A stretch of 64,000 nucleotides of DNA, taken from contig JALHPF010000014.1 of assembly GCA_022842595.1 (NCBI GenBank), positions 1 through 64,000 of the forward strand, read 5' to 3'. Both the position numbers and the translations under genes were made by a program. Positions 35,960 through 43,347 of the stretch are shown here, piece by piece. Within the stretch, counting starts at the first letter, position 1, and each line of letters begins with the position of its first letter. The notes under the pieces were generated by a model. That model worked only from the letters and a program-made list of their open reading frames with translations, was not told where the DNA came from and did no database searches. The DNA comes from Rubrivivax sp. Its GTDB lineage: Bacteria; Pseudomonadota; Gammaproteobacteria; Burkholderiales; Burkholderiaceae_C.

Positions 35960-37528
35960 TCAGCTGCCGAGGAAGCCGAGGTTGCGCGAACCGGGGTTGA
36001 AGTTGGCCAGGTTCGGGAAGATGTCCATCAACTGCCCATCGCTCAGACCCATCCAGCGCCCGAGGGTGAAGCCCAGCTGGTCGACAGAGGTCGTGGGAAG
36101 CAGCGAGCCGTTGCCGATCTGGTCGGGGCTGCCGTCGAAGTTGTTGTTGTTGGCGTTCTTCACCGAAAGCAGCGGAAAGCGGCCGAAGAAGCTGCCGCCG
36201 GAAACGGCGCCGCCCATCACGAAATGATGGCTGCCCCAGCCATGGTCGGTACCGTCGCCGTTGCTGGTGAAGGTGCGGCCGAAATCGCTGGCCGTGAAGG
36301 TGGTGACCTGGTTGCGCGCGCCGAGGTTGCCCAGGGCGTCGTCGAAGTACTTCATGGCCTGGTCCACGCGCGCCATCAGGTCGGCCTGGTTGCGGTTCTG
36401 GAAGTCATGGGTGTCGAAGCCGCCGAGGCTGACGAAGAAGACCTGGCGCGAAGCACCCGTCAGGCCACGTTGGCCGGCGTCGATCATGCGTGCCACCACC
36501 TGGAACTGCTGCGCCAGGCCGTTGGCCGCGCTGGTGCCGGTGAGCGGGTTGTCGTAGCGCAGCTTGGGGTCGTTGGTCTGGCTGTAGTTGCCCGTGGCCG
36601 GCGGCGTGCCGAAGGCCGGGTCGCTGGGCGGGCGCAGCGCCGTGCGCAACACCACTTCGGCATCGATCGAGCGGCGCGCCACGGCGGCCAGGTCGGCATC
36701 GAAGGGGTGGGTGGACGTCGGCGTCGTCGCCAGCCGCAGCAACGCGGCGCCGACGTCGGCCGAACCATACAACTGCCCGGCCGTGTTCACGCCCATCGGC
36801 ACGGCGCCGTTCACACCCACCTGGTACTGCTTGACCTGGTCGCCGGCCAGCCACACCGCATTGCCGCTGGCCGAGATGGCCGTGAACACCGGCCGTGCGT
36901 TCTGGCTGGCAAGCAGGTCGCCCATCAGGCCGGCCCAGCCTCGGGTGGTGCCTTCCGGGCCCAGCGCCTGCCAGGTGTTCTGCTGGTCGTTGTGGGAGAA
37001 CAGCCGCGCCGGCTTCGGGTGCGAGGCCAGGGCGTACTGGGCCTTGGTGGTCGGCAGGATCAGCGGGCCGACGTTCGCCAACACGGCCAGACGCCGGTCG
37101 GTGGTGAACATCGTCTGCATCTGGCGCAACAAAGGGTGCAGGGCGTAAGGCCCCGTGCGCACGTTGCCCGGCACGATGCCCAGCGTGCCGCCCAGCCGGG
37201 CCGGCGAGCCCGGGGCTGCCGTCAAAACCGGCGCTACGCCGGGTTCCAGCAGAGCGATGGGTTCCGGGGCCTGGGTGCGGGTCAGGGTGTAGGCCCGCCA
37301 GTTCGAGCGCTCCAGCGGCAGCACCATGTTGAAGCTGTCGTTGCCGCCGAAGAAGAACAGGCAGACCAGGGCGCGGTATTCACCGCCGGCCGGCACGGTC
37401 TGGGCTGCGGCCGTGCCCAGCGCTGCCAGGTTCAGCGCCACCGGTGCGGCACTGCTGCCCACGAGAGCCGCCATGGCGGAGGAATGACGCAGGAACTGTC
37501 GGCGTGAGGCGTTCGAGATAGGCTGCAT
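35960..37528 (-). CDS. DUF1501 family exported protein
   Basis: The product (522 aa) starts with a Tat-type signal (ASRRQFLRHSSAMAALVGSS...AAAQT). The DUF1501 (sulfatase-like) core follows: YRALVCLFFFGGNDSFNMVL, FSHNDQQNTWQALGP, VFFVSLGGFDTHDFQNRNQA, VTTFTASDFGRTFTSNGDGT and DHGWGSHHFVMGGAVSGG. These positions correspond to metal-binding positions in alkaline-phosphatase-like folds. It lies directly downstream of the DUF1800 gene; this pairing is widespread in Gram-negative bacteria but its role is unknown. The start was set at the Tat signal. Confidence 0.9.
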   Translation of the reverse strand: MQPISNASRRQFLRHSSAMAALVGSSAAPVALNLAALGTAAAQTVPAGGEYRALVCLFFFGGNDSFNMVLPLERSNWRAYTLTRTQAPEPIALLEPGVAPVLTAAPGSPARLGGTLGIVPGNVRTGPYALHPLLRQMQTMFTTDRRLAVLANVGPLILPTTKAQYALASHPKPARLFSHNDQQNTWQALGPEGTTRGWAGLMGDLLASQNARPVFTAISASGNAVWLAGDQVKQYQVGVNGAVPMGVNTAGQLYGSADVGAALLRLATTPTSTHPFDADLAAVARRSIDAEVVLRTALRPPSDPAFGTPPATGNYSQTNDPKLRYDNPLTGTSAANGLAQQFQVVARMIDAGQRGLTGASRQVFFVSLGGFDTHDFQNRNQADLMARVDQAMKYFDDALGNLGARNQVTTFTASDFGRTFTSNGDGTDHGWGSHHFVMGGAVSGGSFFGRFPLLSVKNANNNNFDGSPDQIGNGSLLPTTSVDQLGFTLGRWMGLSDGQLMDIFPNLANFNPGSRNLGFLGS

Positions 37529-37605
37529 GAGTGGGGCTCCGGTGTCCGGGTCAGCTGGCGAGCTGTTGAAGGGCAGTGGCGACAAGGGCGCAGGGCACGG
37601 GGCCG

Positions 37606-39408
37606 CTACCGCATGGCCAGGAATTCCGGCGAGGCCAACACCAGCAGCAGCGCCGACTTCACGCGGTTGAACTTGGCGGTGTCGATGGCGGCCTGGTTCG
37701 TGCCCCCGGCGTTCAGCGCGGGTATCGTGATGCGGCCGATGGCGGTGCTGATCTCGGTCGTCAGCGTGGTGCTGGCGCGGCCGTTCAACAGCTTGTCGGC
37801 CACGGCTGCAGTCAGCGCGGCAGGCTGGGTGGCCAGCGCCATTTCTGCAGCCCAGTTGCGCTGCAGGTCGCGGCGGTTCAGCACCACGTTGTCGACCGTG
37901 CCGTTGAACTGGCCGACACCGCTGTTGAGGTTGTCGCGCATGAAGTTGACCCAGCCCGAGGCGCTGCTCTCGTTGAGCAACTGCATCTCGGGCGCCACGA
38001 GGCCGGCCAAGGCCGACTGCGAGCCCGGCGCCACGTAACCCGGCCGGTAGAAGTTGAAGACCGAGGGCGCCCGCAGCGGTGTCTGGCCGAGCGAAGCCGT
38101 TGCGCTGTCGGTATTGCCCACGCGCCACTGGCCGGTGTCGCTGGTGTGCGGGAAGGCGCGCAGATAGGCCGACAAACGCAGCACCGGTTCACGCACCTTG
38201 CCCACGCTGTTGCCCGTGGCCTGCGCCTGCGGGTGCAGCAGGATGGCGCGCACCACCGCCCGCAGGTCGCCGCGCTGGCCGCTGCCGTTGTTGTTGAAGA
38301 CCGCGGCCACGTCGCGCACATAGCTGGGCGTGGGGTTGCTGGTGACCAGGCGCTGGATCAGCTGCTGCGAGATGAACGGCCCGACATTGGGGTGCGCGGC
38401 CAGGGTGTCCAGCCCTGTCTTCAGGCTGGCCAGCGGGTCGGCCACGGCCTGGGCCGGGATGGTCGCGCCCAGGAAGCTCTTGGCTTCGGTGCTGTGAAAC
38501 TGCGGGTAGGCCTGCATCGGCTTGAAGAACCGATCGGGGTCGCTGATGTTGTTGCTGCCGCCAGTGCTTCCGTTGAAGAAGCAGTTGTTGTTCGTCGACG
38601 GGCAGGCGTAGCTGAAGCCCGTGAACACCTGCGACAGGCCAGCCACGTCGGCCGGGCCGTAGGTTTCGACCGGCACGCCATTCACCAGCACGGGCGTGCC
38701 GTCCGGGTTCAGCCTGAGCACACCGATCGAGAACAGCTGCATCGATTCACGCGCGAAGTTCTGATCGGGAATGCGCCCGTTCACCGGGTCGGCCTTCTGG
38801 TTGCGCAGGTGGGACAGGTAGAAGCCCATCAGCGGATGCCTAGCCACGTCTTCCAGCAGCACACGGTAATTGCCGAAGGCGTGGCTGCCCAGCATGTCCA
38901 GCCAGGCGGCCATGGCACGCGGCTGGTTGCCGACGTTGCCGTCGAGCGCAGAGATCACGAAGATCTGCGACAGCGCATAGGCCACCCGCTGGCGCAGCTG
39001 GTCTTCGCCAATGGCGGCCTGGCGCCAGAAGCTTTCCCAGATCTGGTCCTGCCCCGCGCCGCTGGTGGGCGTGGCCAGCCGGATGGCGGCGTCGCGTGCT
39101 TCCCACCAGGCCCGGTGCGACGTGGCCGGCAGCGTGAACTGGCGGTCGACCCAGGCGGTGTAGCCCTGCGCCATGAGCGCGTCGATATCGGCGGTCGTGG
39201 GGCCGAAGCTGGCTTGCGCCAGAAAGCGTGCAGCGTCGGCACGCGAGGCTGGGAGGTCGGCGCCTCGGGTGGCGCTCGTGCCGATGGGCCCGCTCTTCTG
39301 CGCCAGCACAGGCATCGGCGCTGCCAAGGACAGCGCCAGCAGACCGGACAACAGAATCCGGCCTGCAGGCCCGCGCCGCCGAGAGGCGGTGTTCGTCGAA
39401 TGAGTCAC
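37606..39408 (-). CDS. DUF1800 family exported protein
   Basis: From a GTG start at 39408, preceded by GGAGGA at good spacing, the product has 600 aa. A TTG at 39420 is also in frame but lies in the ribosome binding site. A signal peptide (ILLSGLLALSLAAPMPVLAQ) leads into the DUF1800 sequence: RFLAQASFGPTTADIDALMA, RVAYALSQIFVISALDGNVG, LGSHAFGNYRVLLEDVARHP, NFARESMQLFSIGVLRLNPD and SVFNFYRPGYVAPGSQ. It ends 77 bp before DUF1501, and the two are presumably co-expressed and exported. Confidence 0.9.
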   Translation of the reverse strand: MTHSTNTASRRRGPAGRILLSGLLALSLAAPMPVLAQKSGPIGTSATRGADLPASRADAARFLAQASFGPTTADIDALMAQGYTAWVDRQFTLPATSHRAWWEARDAAIRLATPTSGAGQDQIWESFWRQAAIGEDQLRQRVAYALSQIFVISALDGNVGNQPRAMAAWLDMLGSHAFGNYRVLLEDVARHPLMGFYLSHLRNQKADPVNGRIPDQNFARESMQLFSIGVLRLNPDGTPVLVNGVPVETYGPADVAGLSQVFTGFSYACPSTNNNCFFNGSTGGSNNISDPDRFFKPMQAYPQFHSTEAKSFLGATIPAQAVADPLASLKTGLDTLAAHPNVGPFISQQLIQRLVTSNPTPSYVRDVAAVFNNNGSGQRGDLRAVVRAILLHPQAQATGNSVGKVREPVLRLSAYLRAFPHTSDTGQWRVGNTDSATASLGQTPLRAPSVFNFYRPGYVAPGSQSALAGLVAPEMQLLNESSASGWVNFMRDNLNSGVGQFNGTVDNVVLNRRDLQRNWAAEMALATQPAALTAAVADKLLNGRASTTLTTEISTAIGRITIPALNAGGTNQAAIDTAKFNRVKSALLLVLASPEFLAMR

Positions 39409-39504
39409 TGCTTCCTCCAACCAGGCCCCTCAGCCCAGAACAGCCTGGATTCTGAACACACCAGCCACTTCTTTCTGCGCAACTTTGTAATGGCTGGTGA
39501 AGGC

Positions 39505-39840
39505 CAGCTTCTCGACTCGCACGAAACCGGGCTTCCACCGCCAACGTCTTCGCGGCCAGCATCGCTGGCGCCCGCTGCCATTCCATCTCTCAGAACTCGC
39601 CCCGATTCACTGTCGACAACTGCGGCACGAGGTTGATGCGTTCACCGGCACCGCCGAACAGGCTTCCCGCTCTGTAGCCGCCATTGCAGACCTGACCGGC
39701 CACAGGATCAGCCGCTACCGGAAGTCATGCAGCGCCGGCAGGTCCAGCAGGCTCAGGCCCTCGGCCGCCAGGTCCATGCCCTGGGAGGCCGGATCGTCGG
39801 CCAGGATGATGCGTCGGGCGGTAACGACAATGGGCAGGGT
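39505..39840 (-). pseudogene. Decayed remnant of an endonuclease polymorphic-toxin C-terminus
   Basis: Two fragments match the intact toxin at 43348-46641. Near 39715-39840 the minus strand reads VVTARRIILADD then MDLAAEGLSLLDLPALHDFR and a stop; the intact protein has VTITGRRITLADD...LDLAAQGLSVLDIPALQEFQ. Near 39590-39676 it reads GYRAGSLFGGAGERIN then LVPQLSTVNRGEF and a TGA stop, followed by EMEWQRAPAMLAAKTLAVEA. The intact protein has GYDGGHLIASLFGGAGERIN and LVPQLSTINRGEFREMERQW. The catalytic GGHL is lost and the intervening part deleted. The 545 bp between the DUF1800 gene and 39954 hold nothing else I can support. Confidence 0.8.
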
Positions 39841-39953
39841 TGGCTGTTGAAGGACCTGGCCGGCCGCGTCGGCGCGCGGCGCTGGACTACAACATCCGGC
39901 AGTCGCGGCATGCCCGAGCCGAGGTGAAACTTGACCAGGGCCCGCTCCGGCTG

Positions 39954-40154
39954 TCAGGCGCTACCCTCCGGAGAGACGCTCTGGTTCAAGCTGCCGTCGG
40001 CCAGCAGGTAGTCGTAGTCGTGCACGGCCGTGCTGACGTACGGAGCGTACTTCGCGAACAGCGTGACCTGTCGCCAGTCGGGCAGCGGGCTGCTGGTGTG
40101 CAGCGCGACGGCCATTTCGGTGACCACTGCATCCAGCGACTGGATAGTGTCCAT
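39954..40154 (-). CDS. Truncated YezG-like immunity protein paralogue
   Basis: This 66-aa open frame starts after AGGTGAG, 17 bp downstream of the preceding small gene. It aligns along its whole length with the first half of the immunity protein at 42968-43336: LDAVVTEMAVALH / LDSKVTEICRGLF, WRQVTLFAKYAP / WQQIGVVVKYTP, HDYDYLLADGS / HDFRLDLIDGS. It stops where the relative continues for another 55 residues, so it is probably an N-terminal fragment left by decay or a remodelled orphan immunity protein. It lies next to the decayed toxin tip it may once have neutralised. Confidence 0.65.
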   Translation of the reverse strand: MDTIQSLDAVVTEMAVALHTSSPLPDWRQVTLFAKYAPYVSTAVHDYDYLLADGSLNQSVSPEGSA

Positions 40155-40171
40155 CTCACCTGCTGCCCGGC

Positions 40172-40465
40172 TCACTTCAGGGCGTTCAGGTTCAGCACGT
40201 TGTAGATCTCGACCATCAGGCTCTGGCCTGGTTCGCGATCGCCGCGGTCGAAGGACTCCAGCGCCTGGCGCAACCTCTCGTCGATGATCGCCACCTTGTC
40301 GATGTCGTGCTTGATCATCGGCTTGGCTTCGTTCCAGTAATGCAGCAGGTTTTCCCGGTGTACGCGGTACCCCCCTGTATCCCACTCACGGTAGTTGTCA
40401 GGCGCGTTGATCGTTCCGCCTACGACGTTTTCCTTGAAGAGTTGCAACGCTTCACGAAGCTTCAT
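40172..40465 (-). CDS. Candidate immunity protein for the displaced toxin module
   Basis: The product (97 aa) is hydrophilic and acidic-helical (MKLREALQLFKENVVGGTIN, VAIIDERLRQALESFDRGD). No family is recognised. Its ATG overlaps the stop codon of the toxin module (ATGA at 40463-40467 on the minus strand), the tight coupling expected of a toxin-immunity pair. Its role as immunity protein is inferred from that position only. Confidence 0.65.
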   Translation of the reverse strand: MKLREALQLFKENVVGGTINAPDNYREWDTGGYRVHRENLLHYWNEAKPMIKHDIDKVAIIDERLRQALESFDRGDREPGQSLMVEIYNVLNLNALK

Positions 40466-42390
40466 CAGCCACCTCGCCCGGAAACTCTGGGGGCCGGGAT
40501 GGTAGCCCGGGGAACAACGTAAGCCCCTCCCAGCTGGTCTGGTCGAATGATGATGGTGTCATTGGGACGGATCAGGTTCCAGCGCTGCAACTGCGCCGTG
40601 TTCGAGTCCTTCCTCGCCAAGGACACGTCAGACAAGAGGTTGTAGCCAAGCCGAAGATCCGGGATCCCAACCAAGGATTGCCCCCGCATCTGCCGGTTGA
40701 CCGCGAAGACATTGGAGGCTGAGCTGTCGGGCAACCCCTGAGCCGATCCGAATGTCCTGAGCTCTAGACGCACTTGCTCATCGACATAGGCCCCAAGAGT
40801 CAGCGCATAGTCGCCGTTCTTCAACGACAGCTGCTGTGTGGCCAACAACTGCACACCACGGGCATACGCATCGTTGGCCGCCTGCTGCTGCACCTGCAGG
40901 ACTTGCCTCTCGAACTCCACCGGCGTCATCTGCGAACGCCCGTTACGTACGTCGCGCCAGTTTTCGCCCCAGGTCTGTGTCAGCCGCTGGTTGGTCAAGT
41001 GGTCGTTGTAGAGGGACTGGAGCCTGTCCATCGTCGCACCGTAGTCGCGAACGCTGTTTCCGCCCTGCACCCAGACCCGCTCGTAGTCAGCCGGTACGTT
41101 GGCCACACCGGCAGCGCGCAATTGGCTGCGCATGGCTTCGATCGACGCCTCAGCCTGCGCCGCCTGCAGTTGCCCGATGGCACCACGAATCTCCGCCAGT
41201 GGCTGCAGCAGGCCTGCCACGTCGCTGGCGGCATTCAGGGCCTGATCGACGCGCCCGTTCAGCACCGGCTGGATCGGGGAACGGGCACCACCGGGACCGC
41301 CGACTTCATCGAGGAGTTCGTCAGGTCCGAGCAGTGAGTCTTCACGCGCCTGTTGGGCGGCCAAGTCCTCATCAAGGCGCTGTTCAACATCGGCGACCCG
41401 AGCTTCCAACTCCTGCGGGGTCCACCGGCGACTTTCCTCGCTGGGGGGAGCCAGCGCCATCTGAGGAGCGCCAAGTCGCTCCTGCAACCAGTCGCCCGCC
41501 ACCGAGACGGCTTCGTCCTGGCTCAAACCCTGCCTCTGAAGCTGCTCCGCTATTCGGCTAGCCTGATCGAATGGCGAAGCATTGGCTTCCACTACCCCCG
41601 GCATCAGGTTGCCATCGTCATCGAACACGGTGCCGGTGAACGTGGGTGCCGGCGCGGGCCGGGTCGCATCCAACCCGGCGTTGACGACACTGCCCACCAG
41701 GTCGCTGGCGAACGCGTACTGCGGGTCGCCCGGGCTGCCCAGGGTGCGCACGGCCGACGAGAACACCCGCGCCATGCCGCGCGCGGCGATGGCCTCAGCG
41801 GCCGTCATGGTGCCGGCCTTCACCGCATCGTCGATGCTCTTGTTCATGTGGGCGCCGCTCAGTTCGGCCAGGCCCGAGGCCAGGCCGGCGATGGCCCCGT
41901 CTTCGAACTTGCCGCCCAGCAGCGCCTGGATGCCGCCTTGCACGGTCATCCGTGCCACCACGCCGCCGACGGCCCCGCCACCCAGGGCGTTGCCCACGGG
42001 GCCTACCAGGCCGGCGGTGAGTGCGCCGCTGAGCGCGCCGCGCAGCACGTTCTTCAGGCTCAGGTCGCCGTTCATCGCACCGCTGACGAAGGAGCCGGCT
42101 GCTCCGGCCGCAGCCGCCGAGCCGATGACGCCCCAGCCGGCACCGGCGGCCGCCCCACCCGTCACCCAGGCCGCGGCAGCGACGAAGGCCACCTGCACCA
42201 CGGTCTCGAACCAGTCGCGCTTCTGGTGGAGCAAGGGCAGTTGCGCCGCCGTTTGGGCGCTCAGCTGCTGCGCGCCCAGTACGGTGTTCAGGACGAACTT
42301 GAGCTCACCCGCAGGGATGGCCTGCTGCGAACCGTAGCGCTGCTCCAGTTGATCGAAAGCTGCTGCCGCCAGGTTGGCCCGCGCCCGCAC
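40465..42390 (-). CDS. Displaced polymorphic-toxin module with an unrecognised C-terminal domain
   Basis: The frame is open from 42468 and the first usable codon is a GTG at 42390 without a clear ribosome binding site, giving 641 aa. Residues 1-53 (beginning VRARANLAAAAFDQLEQRYG) differ from the intact toxin. Residues 54-265 are the same Gly/Ala-rich core (HQKRDWFETVVQVAFVAAAA...). The remaining 376 residues are unique. The last 130 contain GIPDLRLGYNLLSDVSLARK and WNLIRPNDTIIIRP, an arrangement that could be a nuclease but is unproven. The lack of an N-terminal delivery region suggests a silent cassette used for recombination with the full gene rather than an independently secreted protein. 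Confidence 0.7.
   Translation of the reverse strand: MRARANLAAAAFDQLEQRYGSQQAIPAGELKFVLNTVLGAQQLSAQTAAQLPLLHQKRDWFETVVQVAFVAAAAWVTGGAAAGAGWGVIGSAAAAGAAGSFVSGAMNGDLSLKNVLRGALSGALTAGLVGPVGNALGGGAVGGVVARMTVQGGIQALLGGKFEDGAIAGLASGLAELSGAHMNKSIDDAVKAGTMTAAEAIAARGMARVFSSAVRTLGSPGDPQYAFASDLVGSVVNAGLDATRPAPAPTFTGTVFDDDGNLMPGVVEANASPFDQASRIAEQLQRQGLSQDEAVSVAGDWLQERLGAPQMALAPPSEESRRWTPQELEARVADVEQRLDEDLAAQQAREDSLLGPDELLDEVGGPGGARSPIQPVLNGRVDQALNAASDVAGLLQPLAEIRGAIGQLQAAQAEASIEAMRSQLRAAGVANVPADYERVWVQGGNSVRDYGATMDRLQSLYNDHLTNQRLTQTWGENWRDVRNGRSQMTPVEFERQVLQVQQQAANDAYARGVQLLATQQLSLKNGDYALTLGAYVDEQVRLELRTFGSAQGLPDSSASNVFAVNRQMRGQSLVGIPDLRLGYNLLSDVSLARKDSNTAQLQRWNLIRPNDTIIIRPDQLGGAYVVPRATIPAPRVSGRGG
41594..42230 (-). 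repeat. 637-bp direct repeat, downstream copy (toxin core)
   Basis: This copy matches 44579-45215 at a constant offset of 2985 bp, base for base wherever I compared them, with identical translations. It encodes the Gly/Ala-rich core from HQKRDWFETVV to DDDGNLMPGVV. The sequences diverge abruptly at both ends (T/C at 41593 against 44578; G/T at 42231 against 45216). Confidence 0.9.
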
Positions 42391-42436
42391 TTGCTGCTGC
42401 TGGGCCGATGTGTCGCCCCAGGCCGGACCCGCGCTG

Positions 42437-42860
42437 TTACCGAAGGCACGCCACCCCGATACCCGCGCTCAGCGCGCCCAAAGACGCCCTCCAGGCTTCG
42501 CATGCGGTCAGCCCCTTGGCCTGCACCAGCGCATCGGCCTTCCCGCCCGTTCGAACCACCGCTGCTGCGGCGGTGACACCCTTGCCTGTCCTGCCGGAGA
42601 AGAGCCGATATGTCGGCCGGCGATGGTGACGGTCGACAGCTGGACGGTCTGCCCCTTTTTCGTCCACACCCGACGGGGCTGGCTGGTGTCCGGTGTCGTG
42701 AGCGGGTTCGATTCCAGTCTCGGCCGGCCCGGGCTCAATGGCGCCAGGTGCACTCCGCACGGCCAGGACTTCGTTCAGCACCGCTTCGTGGACTTCTACG
42801 GGCACAAAGTCGCCGCGCACAGAGTCATGCCGATGGCGAACTCGCGCCGCGACCGCTGAT
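42437..42860 (-). pseudogene. Decayed polymorphic-toxin middle segment
   Basis: Frames on the minus strand carry shreds of the intact toxin: RGDFVPVEVHEAVLNEVLA (intact RGYFVPDETHDAALTAALA), QTVQLSTVTIAGRHI (intact QTVQLSPVTITGRRI, in a second frame) and GKGVTAAAAVVRTGGKADALVQ (intact GKGITAAAAVIRSGGKADELAQ). The segment between GRHI and GKG is deleted. The frame ends with a stop at 42437 that overlaps the open frame of the displaced module, so the two may be one gene split by a frameshift. The stretch 42861-42967 holds nothing recognisable. Confidence 0.75.
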
Positions 42861-42967
42861 CGGCATTCGATCTACCGCGCTCTGCTCGCCATGGCCGACG
42901 CCGTCGTCGCTGCCTGAGCCAGAGCGGCCGGCTGCTGGCTCGACCCGCCGACGAATTCCAGCTGGGC

Positions 42968-43336
42968 TCAGCCCCGCTGCATGATGTCGCCTTCCTTGTA
43001 GTCGTCCTCGTACTCGAAGTCCACGCTGAACTTGCCGGTGCGTTCGACGGTAACAGTCATCTTGTACCAGCGGGGGAGGCCGAGGTCTTGGGTGAGACGC
43101 CAATGCTCTCGCGTAGCACTGTAGATCACGGCTCGTTGAGCACTCTGGGGCAGGAAGGTGTCATCGTTGGATCCATCTATCAGGTCCAGGCGAAAGTCAT
43201 GGCCGCTCACAGAACCGTCAGGGGTGTACTTCACAACCACGCCAATCTGTTGCCAGGCGCGCCCAGTGGGCGCAGCAGCAAAAAGCCCCCGACAGATTTC
43301 GGTGACTTTCGAATCCAATTCGTTCGGGACATTCAT
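42968..43336 (-). CDS. YezG-type immunity protein
   Basis: The protein (122 aa) resembles the YezG/DUF600 family: MNVPNELDSKVTEICRGLF, AWQQIGVVVKYTPDG, FRLDLIDGSNDD, a central REHWRLTQDLGLPRWYKMTV and a C-terminal VDFEYEDDYKEGD. YezG neutralises Bacillus YeeF, whose toxin tip is the same DNA/RNA non-specific endonuclease type found in the gene just upstream. It starts 11 bp after that toxin's stop codon. Both the family and the position point to immunity against that nuclease. Confidence 0.82.
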   Translation of the reverse strand: MNVPNELDSKVTEICRGLFAAAPTGRAWQQIGVVVKYTPDGSVSGHDFRLDLIDGSNDDTFLPQSAQRAVIYSATREHWRLTQDLGLPRWYKMTVTVERTGKFSVDFEYEDDYKEGDIMQRG

Positions 43337-43347
43337 TTCGATTTCAT

